Assembly: GCA_016234705.1 (NCBI GenBank) | Contig: JACRAS010000225.1 | Coordinates: 1 to 47,289 of the forward strand | Direction: 5' to 3' | Length of the DNA: 47,289 bases | Source of the DNA: Betaproteobacteria bacterium | Lineage (GTDB): Bacteria; Pseudomonadota; Gammaproteobacteria; Burkholderiales; SG8-39 | Shown here: piece after piece, positions 41,988 to 47,289 of the stretch | Layout: every line of letters begins with the position of its first letter | Numbering within the stretch: the stretch's first letter is position 1 | Made by a program: the position numbers and the translations under genes | Notes under the pieces: generated by a model | Database searches by the model: none | Told to the model about the DNA's origin: nothing | Seen by the model: only the letters and a program-made list of their open reading frames with translations

Positions 41988-42197
41988 ATGAGACCGATCA
42001 TCACCGTTTTCGCAGTTATGGCACTTGCCGGCTGCGGCGTCGAAACCGCGAGCACCGCCGCAACTGCAGCCGCCGTGAAGAAGCAGGAAATCGAGCAAGG
42101 CAAAAAAACCATGGAGCAGGTGCAGCAGGATATCGGAAAAGCGATGGAGCAAACGCAGCGGAGCGCCGAGCGGGCCGACGCCGCCGCCGCAAAATAA
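41988..42197 (+). CDS. Small lipoprotein
   Basis: A 69-residue protein with a lipoprotein signal peptide: MRPIITVFAVMALAGC, lipobox LAGC with the lipidated Cys at 16. The mature 54 residues are Ala/Gln/Glu/Lys-rich and predicted helical (KKQEIEQGKKTMEQVQQDIG), resembling small helical outer-membrane lipoproteins. A very strong Shine-Dalgarno (AAGGAGGGAG) precedes the ATG. It is 46 bases after the DpgC-like gene. No specific family recognised. Confidence 0.75.
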   Translation: MRPIITVFAVMALAGCGVETASTAATAAAVKKQEIEQGKKTMEQVQQDIGKAMEQTQRSAERADAAAAK

Positions 42198-42265
42198 CGG
42201 CGCACCGATGCGCGGCACGGCCCCGGCGTTTCGCACGAATCCCGGCCGCCGGCACCTGCGGAAAC

Positions 42266-42308
42266 TTTGATGTAGCACAAATTCATGGAGCGTGGCCGCT
42301 GCTAATAT
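42266..42308 (+). promoter_or_regulatory. FNR/DNR-like box and -10 element of the hemerythrin operon
   Basis: TTTGATGTAGCACAAA (42266-42281) has one perfect FNR-type half (TTGAT) and one weaker half (CACAA). TAATAT at 42303-42308 would be the -10, giving a start at about 42315. The box is then centred at -41.5, the exact position of a class II FNR/CRP-type activator. This predicts induction by low oxygen or nitric oxide. Confidence 0.55.
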
Positions 42309-42338
42309 AGGCCAATCATTCCATTTCAGGATATTGCC

Positions 42339-42791
42339 ATGAGCCTCCCCACGCAAATACTTCCCGCTCACCACAAGCATTGCGACGATCTATTCGTCGC
42401 CGCCGAGGAATCCGTCCAGCGCGGCGACTGGGTGGCGGCCGCGAGCGCGTTCGCCCGCTTTCACGGCCAGATGACGGCGCATTTCGAAGCCGAGGAGGGA
42501 GTGCTGTTCCCCGCGTTCGAGGGTGCCACCGGCATGAGCGACGGCCCGACCCAGATGATGCGCTATGAGCATGAACAGATGCGCTCTTTGTTGTCGCAAC
42601 TCGCGGCCGCCTGCGAGGCCTGTGACGGCGAAGCCTACGCCGGCGCCGCCGAGACCTTGCTGATGCTGATGCAGCAGCACAACATGAAAGAAGAGAACAT
42701 CCTCTATCCGATGTGCGATCAGGCGCTCGGAGCCGAGGCGGAACGTCTCGGCGCAAAACTGGACGTAATGCTCGAGAAAGGGCATGCCTGA
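42339..42791 (+). CDS. Hemerythrin HHE-domain protein
   Basis: A 150-residue four-helix protein with the hemerythrin ligand pattern: His in ILPAHHKHCDDLF (helix 1), H-x3-E in FHGQMTAHFEAEEGVLFP (helix 2), H in MRYEHEQMRSLL (helix 3) and H-x4-E in MQQHNMKEENILYPM (helix 4), which hold a non-haem di-iron centre. Such cytoplasmic proteins bind oxygen or nitric oxide or help repair iron centres. AGGA precedes the ATG. The stop overlaps the next start by 8 bases, coupling it to the DUF2249 gene. Confidence 0.92.
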   Translation: MSLPTQILPAHHKHCDDLFVAAEESVQRGDWVAAASAFARFHGQMTAHFEAEEGVLFPAFEGATGMSDGPTQMMRYEHEQMRSLLSQLAAACEACDGEAYAGAAETLLMLMQQHNMKEENILYPMCDQALGAEAERLGAKLDVMLEKGHA

Positions 42792-43005
42792 GCCGCGCCT
42801 GATCGACGGCCGCGGCATGGAGCCGCCGGAGCCGCTGGAATTGGCTGTGGCCGAACTCGGCACGCTGGCGCCCGGCGAGGAACTGGTGATGCTGTTGAAT
42901 TGCGAGCCGCTGCCGCTGTACGCGATTCTTGACCGGAGCGGTTACCGCTACCGCTCCGAGCGTCGCGCCGACGGCAGCAACGAGGTTCACATTCAAAAAG
43001 CCTGA
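42784..43005 (+). CDS. DUF2249 (TusA-like fold) protein
   Basis: A 73-residue protein with the DUF2249 pattern: RLIDGRGMEPPEPLELAV, then LAPGEELVMLLNCEPLPLYAIL and a short C-terminal strand. The fold is related to TusA/SirA, but the sulfur-carrier Cys of the CPxP motif is absent (MEPPEP). It starts within the hemerythrin gene (8-base overlap) and ends 12 bases before the membrane gene, so the three form an operon. DUF2249 and hemerythrin genes occur together in denitrifiers; the function is not established. Confidence 0.85.
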   Translation: MPEPRLIDGRGMEPPEPLELAVAELGTLAPGEELVMLLNCEPLPLYAILDRSGYRYRSERRADGSNEVHIQKA

Positions 43006-43017
43006 CCAGCCAGATTA

Positions 43018-44352
43018 ATGCAACCCACCCTGTCGTTCGAACAGGCGCCGCCGATATCGGTGCCCTACCGGTTTTTCCTGACGGCGCCGCTGTTCGGCGC
43101 CGTGGCCGGGCTGATCCTCGCCTGGCTCGGACCTGCGGCGCTCGAATCGCGCTGGTCGCCCGGCGCCTTGGCGATGACCCATCTTATCGTGGTCGACTTC
43201 ATGCTGCAGGCGATGTGCGGTTCGCTGCTGCAATTCGTGGCCGTGGTGGCCGGCGCCAACATCTGGCGGCCGCGCCTGGTCGCGGCTGTGGTGCACCCGC
43301 TGATCACGGCGGGCGCGGTGTTCCTCGCGACGGCCTTTCTGTTCGAGCAGCAGTTGCTGTTCCTGCTCGCCGCGCTGACGTTTGCCATGGCCCTGGGCCT
43401 GTTCCTGACGGTCATGGCGATAGCGTTGCTGCGCACGCCGGCGCGCGGCATGTCCATCTACGTGCTGCGCCTGGCGGTGCTGGGCCTGCTGGTGACGGTC
43501 GTGCTCGGCGTGACCCTCGCCACCACCCTCGGATTGCAGGAGGAGCTGCAATCGGTCTGGTCCCTGCTCACGCTGATCAATGTCCATGTCGGCTGGGGCC
43601 TGGGCGGCTGGGCCTTGATGCTGGTGATCGGCGTGTCTTTTCTGGTGGTACCGATGTTTCAACTCACGCCGGCCTATCCGGTGTGGCTGACGCGTCTCGT
43701 GCCGGCAGGCTTGTTCCTGGTGCTGTGCCTGTGGTCGCTGCAACTCCTGCCCGGCACGGGCGAGGCGCAGCCATGGCAGCCCGTCGTGGTGCTGGCGGGA
43801 ATGCTGCTGGCGGGACTCTACGCCGCCGCCACCCTCTGGCTGCAATCGCGCCGGCGGCGGCGCCAGGCCGATGTCACCTTTGTCTTCTGGCGCGGCGCCA
43901 TGCTGGCGCTGCTCGGCCTAGCTGCTTCCTCGCTGCTGTTCGAAGCGCTGCCGCAGATCGGCGGCCACGCGCGCGCGCCGCTCTGGCTGGGCGTGCTCGC
44001 CCTGCCCGGCGTGTTCCTCTCGGTGATCATGGGCATGCTCTACAAGATCATGCCCTTCCTCAACTGGCTGCACCTGCAGCGGCAGGGTGGAACCGCGCTG
44101 CCGCCGCCCAACATGAAGCAGATGATTCCGGAACGCGCGATGCGCGGACAGATGCGGCTGCATTTCGCCGCCCTGGTACTGCTGCTCGCGGCAGTCCTGT
44201 GGCCCGCACTGGCGCTGCCGGCCGGCCTGGCGTTTGCCGCCTCCTGCCTCTGGCTGGAATGGAACCTGATCGGCGCCGCGCGCGTGTATGTGCGCTTCAG
44301 GGATCGGATTCGCGCCGCTGCCGCCGGCCCGGCATCGTCAGCCCAACCCTAG
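43018..44352 (+). CDS. Polytopic membrane protein (NnrS/haem-copper-oxidase-like)
   Basis: A 444-residue protein with about 12 hydrophobic helices. Conserved-looking His lie in helix 2 (MTHLIVVDFML), in LINVHVGWGLGGW, and near the C-terminal third (PQIGGHARAPLW, LNWLHLQ). The pattern recalls haem-copper oxidase subunit I or NnrS relatives, though a full catalytic metal site is not evident. It begins with an ATG right after the DUF2249 gene in a hemerythrin operon behind an FNR-like box, which suggests a role in nitric oxide or low-oxygen physiology. The family assignment is tentative. Confidence 0.65.
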   Translation: MQPTLSFEQAPPISVPYRFFLTAPLFGAVAGLILAWLGPAALESRWSPGALAMTHLIVVDFMLQAMCGSLLQFVAVVAGANIWRPRLVAAVVHPLITAGAVFLATAFLFEQQLLFLLAALTFAMALGLFLTVMAIALLRTPARGMSIYVLRLAVLGLLVTVVLGVTLATTLGLQEELQSVWSLLTLINVHVGWGLGGWALMLVIGVSFLVVPMFQLTPAYPVWLTRLVPAGLFLVLCLWSLQLLPGTGEAQPWQPVVVLAGMLLAGLYAAATLWLQSRRRRRQADVTFVFWRGAMLALLGLAASSLLFEALPQIGGHARAPLWLGVLALPGVFLSVIMGMLYKIMPFLNWLHLQRQGGTALPPPNMKQMIPERAMRGQMRLHFAALVLLLAAVLWPALALPAGLAFAASCLWLEWNLIGAARVYVRFRDRIRAAAAGPASSAQP

Positions 44353-44480
44353 AAAACGATCACCTGCCTCAGCGCCTCGCCGTTGGCCGGACGGTCGAAG
44401 CCGAGATTGATCCCGTCGAGCCCGATTCGATGCGTCACCAGGCGGCCGCCCGGCAGCCGGACGCGCCGGATGTTTTGTCT
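44349..44480 (-). pseudogene. 3' remnant of a zinc-type alcohol dehydrogenase
   Basis: About 43 codons encode GRLVTHRIGLDGINLGFDRPANGEALRQVIVF, the standard C-terminal end of medium-chain zinc alcohol dehydrogenases. The catalytic and NAD-binding parts are absent: homology ends at about 44480, exactly where the antitoxin gene stops. The toxin-antitoxin insertion, or a deletion beside it, removed the rest. Confidence 0.78.
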
Positions 44481-44715
44481 ATAGCCGGTCGCGCTCCTCG
44501 GGCTCGCGGTCGGCGACGCGCGCAAGCGCGCGCTTGAAGCGCGCGCTGCTCCCGCGCGCTGCCCGCTTCTCCAGGTATTCACCTGCCAGCAGCGCGGACA
44601 TCTTCTCCGCCACCGCCGTGGCGATGAACTGGTTGATCGAGATGTTCTCCTTCTTCGCCAGTTCCCGTGCCCGCTTATGCAGGGATTCCGGCAGACGCAG
44701 ACTGATGGTGCTCAT
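44479..44715 (-). CDS. Ribbon-helix-helix antitoxin
   Basis: A 78-residue protein whose N-terminal part (STISLRLPESLHKRARELAKKENISINQFIATAVAEKM) is an Arc/CopG-type ribbon-helix-helix domain for DNA binding and dimerisation; the basic C-terminal part would wrap the toxin. Its ATG overlaps the toxin stop (ATGA), so toxin and antitoxin are translationally coupled, with the toxin first. Probable autorepressor at the palindrome at 45143-45162. Confidence 0.88.
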   Translation of the reverse strand: MSTISLRLPESLHKRARELAKKENISINQFIATAVAEKMSALLAGEYLEKRAARGSSARFKRALARVADREPEERDRL

Positions 44716-45140
44716 TTGATCTCTCCAATTTTCTGCAAGAACTCTTTCGGCGTAAATACCTTGATGCCAAATGTCTCTGTTCCGGCGAAATCGCGCTGGT
44801 TGTAGGTGATGATGAATTCGCTTTCCGATTCCACTGCCAGCTCCAGCACCAGATCATCGTTGGGGTCTTTCAGGAACGGCCGCCACAGGAAGAAGATTTC
44901 GCGTCGCCGCGCCACCTGGCAGACGTAGTCGAGGATGTCGTCGATTGTCCTTGCGTCCAGGCCGAGGGCGCGCGCCTGTCGCCTGGCGAGCGCCTCGTAT
45001 TCGAGCACCAACGGCACGGATACGCTGATGTCGAATGCGTTTCCGCCCAGCATCGACAACAGCTTGAACGAGGCGCCGCGACGCGAGCGCAGGGCCGAAA
45101 TGAAGACATTGGTGTCGATGACGATCCGGGATTTTAGCAC
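44712..45140 (-). CDS. PIN-domain toxin
   Basis: A 142-residue PIN-family endoribonuclease of the short COG1569 type. Acidic active-site residues are visible in IVIDTNVFISAL (first Asp), LVLEYEAL (Glu) and FLKDPNDDLVLELA (Asp pair). The start is GTG at 45140, giving MLKSRIVIDTNV; the 42 codons upstream in the open frame do not resemble the family. It probably cleaves RNA when not bound by the downstream antitoxin. The gene lies beside remnants of a dehydrogenase and of HipA, in an accessory patch. Confidence 0.87.
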   Translation of the reverse strand: MLKSRIVIDTNVFISALRSRRGASFKLLSMLGGNAFDISVSVPLVLEYEALARRQARALGLDARTIDDILDYVCQVARRREIFFLWRPFLKDPNDDLVLELAVESESEFIITYNQRDFAGTETFGIKVFTPKEFLQKIGEIK

Positions 45141-45142
45141 AT

Positions 45143-45162
45143 TGGTATTGTACGTGATACCA
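45143..45162. promoter_or_regulatory. Inverted repeat at the toxin-antitoxin start
   Basis: TGGTAT and ATACCA flank an 8-base centre, forming a perfect 6-base inverted repeat 2 bases upstream of the toxin GTG. Ribbon-helix-helix antitoxins usually repress their own operon from such a site. Confidence 0.5.
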
Positions 45163-45266
45163 GCTTTCCGCGGGGTGAGTGAAATGATGCCAATTCGGAA
45201 TTCGCAAGGGGTTCGGCCAATTCTGCCCGGGGGACGCCCGGGTTCTAGGATGACCGCTTGAAACAA

Positions 45267-45926
45267 CTATCGAAAAGCGGTCTGCATCCGATTTTGCTCT
45301 CCTCTCGCGATGCCCATGCTTGCCGCTTCGTCGCGCCACTTGGCGACCGCGGTTCGCACTTCAGTGACGATGGCATCTGCATCCGCGGCGCCAAGGCCAT
45401 AGCCGGACGCCGCTCTCAGCGCGACGTCGACGTCGCAGCTCGTGTTTACCTCGTCAATGGCAATCGAAAGTTCGCCGCGCTCAGTGTTCGGATTCATATC
45501 GTAGGCAGGCGATAACACGAGCCCGTTTGCCTCGATGAAGAACCCGTGGTTGCGCAGATGATCGTCCGTGTTGGATACGCAGATGTTGAATACCACCCGG
45601 CGAAACAATTGCGCGCAGTCGGATCGGGTGTTGGCGCCGCGTGTCTGGAGGAGTTCGACCAGCTCCAGATAGCTCGCTCCCGGCTCGCCGTCCTTGCGTT
45701 GCAGCATGGTCATGGCGGATACGAATGCTTTTCTCACGCCCGATCGAGTTCGATCGAAGCGTCTGCTGACGTAGGTATGTCCCTCATCCTCAGGGACAGT
45801 CGGCGCCGCCGATCTTGTAAGCAGCATCTTATCGCTATAAACTGTGGTTTTATACAGGTCCGAAGACAGCCAGTCACGATGACCCTGCAGGACCATGCCG
45901 AAATGCTCCAGTGAAAATCCATCCAT
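45267..45926 (-). pseudogene. HipA-family kinase, C-terminal remnant
   Basis: The frame encodes 219 residues; full HipA proteins have about 400-440. From about residue 50 the sequence is HipA-like (HTYVSRRFDRTRSGVRKAF, SAMTMLQRKDGEPGASYLELVELL) and includes the catalytic loop VSNTDDHLRNHG and the metal-binding Asp in LSPAYDMNP. The N-terminal lobe with the ATP-binding loop is missing, and the first about 45 codons look unrelated. The putative start lies inside the oppositely oriented helicase gene. No HipB antitoxin gene is present. Most likely an inactive remnant. Confidence 0.75.
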
Positions 45927-47289
45927 CCCACCTCGACGGCCTCAACCCGGCGCAGCATGCTGCCGTCACCTTCGGTATCACGGGTGCGGACGACGCGCGC
46001 AGCGAAGGTACACGTAGGGCGCCGCCGCTCCTCATCATCGCCGGCGCCGGCACGGGCAAGACGAAAACCCTGGCAACCCGCGTCGCCCATTTGATCCTGA
46101 ACGGCGCCGATCCGCGCCGCCTGCTGCTGCTCACCTTCGCGCGGCGCATGGCGAGCGAGATGCTGCGCCGGGTGGAACACATTTGCGCGCAGGCGCTCGA
46201 TCAGCGCATGCCACTTGCGGCGCAAGCGGTGGAGTGGTCGGGCACGTTTCACGCGGTCGGCGCGAAGCTGTTGCGTCTGTACGCCGGCAGCATCGGCCTC
46301 GACCCGGCATTCTCGATTCTCGATCGCGGCGATTCCGCGGACCTGATGGACATCGCGCGCGACGAACTGCGCTTGTCGGAGACGAAAGGCCGGTTCCCGA
46401 AAAAGGCAACCTGCCTGGCAATTTATTCCAACGTTGTCAACGGCCAGTTGCCCCTGCACGACGCGATTGCGCGGTTTTTTCCCTGGTACGGCGAATGGGA
46501 GGAAGAACTGAAACGCCTGTTTGCCGCCTACGTCGAAATGAAACAGGCGCAGGTCGTGCTCGACTACGACGATCTCCTGCTTTACTGGTCGAAGATGATG
46601 GCGGTCGCGGAAATCGCGCAGTTGGTGGCAGCGCGCTTCGATCATGTGCTGGTCGACGAATATCAGGACACCAATGCCCTGCAGGCGGCCATCCTCCTCG
46701 GGCTGAAGCCGGACGGCACGGGCCTCACCGTGGTCGGCGACGACGCGCAATCGATTTATTCCTTCCGTTCGGCGCGCATCGAAAATATCCTGGAATTTCC
46801 CGCGCTGTTCAGTCCGGCGGCCGAAGTCATCACGCTGGAGCAGAACTACCGCTCCACCCAGCCCATCCTCGCGGCGTGCAACCGCGTCATCGGCCATGCG
46901 GCCGAGCGTTTTACCAAGAATCTCCATTCCGACCGCGTCGGCGGCGGCCGGCCGCTGCTTGCGCTGGTCGCGGACGAAACCGCCCAGGTCGATTTCGTGG
47001 TCGAGCGCGTCCTCGCCAACCGCGAGGCCGGCATGGAACTGCGCCAGCAGGCCGTGCTGTTCCGCGCTTCGCAGCACTCGGCGCCGCTGGAAATCGAACT
47101 GTTCCGCCGCGGCGTTCCCTACCTCAAGTTCGGCGGGTTGAAGTTTCTCGAGGCAGGGCATGTCAAGGACTTGCTCGCGCTGCTGCGCTGGGTGGAGAAC
47201 CCGCGCGACCGCAGCGCCGGCTTTCGCGTGCTGAAACTGATCCCGGGCATCGGCCCGGCGTCGGCGCGGCGCGCGCTAGACGGCGGCGA
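45911..47289 (+). CDS. UvrD/Rep-type ATP-dependent DNA helicase (partial, 5' part)
   Basis: An open frame of 459 codons runs off the right edge. It carries superfamily 1A helicase motifs in order: Q-motif LNPAQHAAV, Walker A IAGAGTGKTKTLATR, motif II VLVDEYQDTNALQ, motif III VVGDDAQSIYSFRSA, motif IV EQNYRSTQPIL, and the start of the 2B/C-terminal region. It unwinds DNA 3' to 5' in repair or replication restart. GTG at 45911 is the only plausible in-frame start nearby, without an obvious Shine-Dalgarno; it lies within the apparent 5' end of the HipA remnant on the other strand. Confidence 0.9.
   Translation, partial: MKIHPSHLDGLNPAQHAAVTFGITGADDARSEGTRRAPPLLIIAGAGTGKTKTLATRVAHLILNGADPRRLLLLTFARRMASEMLRRVEHICAQALDQRMPLAAQAVEWSGTFHAVGAKLLRLYAGSIGLDPAFSILDRGDSADLMDIARDELRLSETKGRFPKKATCLAIYSNVVNGQLPLHDAIARFFPWYGEWEEELKRLFAAYVEMKQAQVVLDYDDLLLYWSKMMAVAEIAQLVAARFDHVLVDEYQDTNALQAAILLGLKPDGTGLTVVGDDAQSIYSFRSARIENILEFPALFSPAAEVITLEQNYRSTQPILAACNRVIGHAAERFTKNLHSDRVGGGRPLLALVADETAQVDFVVERVLANREAGMELRQQAVLFRASQHSAPLEIELFRRGVPYLKFGGLKFLEAGHVKDLLALLRWVENPRDRSAGFRVLKLIPGIGPASARRALDGG

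Noticed and set aside
45838..45926. An alternative ATG start for the helicase upstream of 45911
   Set aside because: All nearby ATG codons (45879, 45894, 45903) are out of frame with the helicase motifs; only the GTG at 45911 is in frame.

Overview
The window is GC-rich, densely coded chromosomal DNA of a bacterium that is most likely a betaproteobacterium. The evidence is a Bug/TctC-type receptor, a glnA-DUF4124-ntrB-ntrC locus, an aceE-aceF-lpd operon whose E3 subunit carries a lipoyl domain, PrlC, YggX-type and DUF2249 proteins, and perfect sigma-54 promoters. I cannot name a genus. No rRNA, tRNA, CRISPR array or insertion sequence was recognised.

Layout. 1-218 is the 3' end of thiC. 223-7591 is a catabolic block: a tricarboxylate-type binding protein, two acyl-CoA dehydrogenases, an acyl-CoA ligase, a MaoC hydratase, a citrate-synthase-fold citryl-CoA lyase and an SDR. 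Together these could in principle turn a polycarboxylate into acetyl-CoA and an oxo-acid. uppP (7832-8656) separates it from a nitrogen block (8749-18159): a cyanate ABC transporter and cyanase operon behind a consensus sigma-54 promoter, a rhodanese, glnA with two NtrC-like sites, a DUF4124 protein, and ntrB/ntrC. Malate synthase and exonuclease III follow.

21111-27614 looks like one regulatory and redox unit. A membrane histidine kinase with two haem-c-like Cys motifs in its sensor domain is translationally coupled to an NtrC-family activator. A convergent operon encodes a stand-alone receiver, a receiver fused to a duplicated membrane repeat, a seven-haem c-type cytochrome with an EF-hand, and a b-type cytochrome. 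That operon starts at a perfect sigma-54 promoter, so the neighbouring activator is its obvious candidate regulator. This is the strongest candidate in the window for an undescribed system.

27932-31848 records a replacement event in prlC. A short, frameshifted 3' end of an ordinary prlC lies about 1.6 kb downstream of a complete but divergent prlC. Between them sit a lower-GC membrane protein, a YkgJ-type protein and a small ORF, the first coupled to prlC by a 4-base overlap. Then come aceE-aceF-lpdA, rpiA, phoU and a YggX-like gene.

The last 7 kb is accessory and eroded: remnants of a sulfurtransferase and a pirin, a DpgC-like crotonase-fold protein, a small lipoprotein, a hemerythrin/DUF2249/polytopic membrane operon behind an FNR-like box, the 3' scrap of a zinc alcohol dehydrogenase next to a PIN toxin-antitoxin pair, a HipA C-terminal remnant, and the 5' part of a UvrD/Rep-type helicase that runs off the window.
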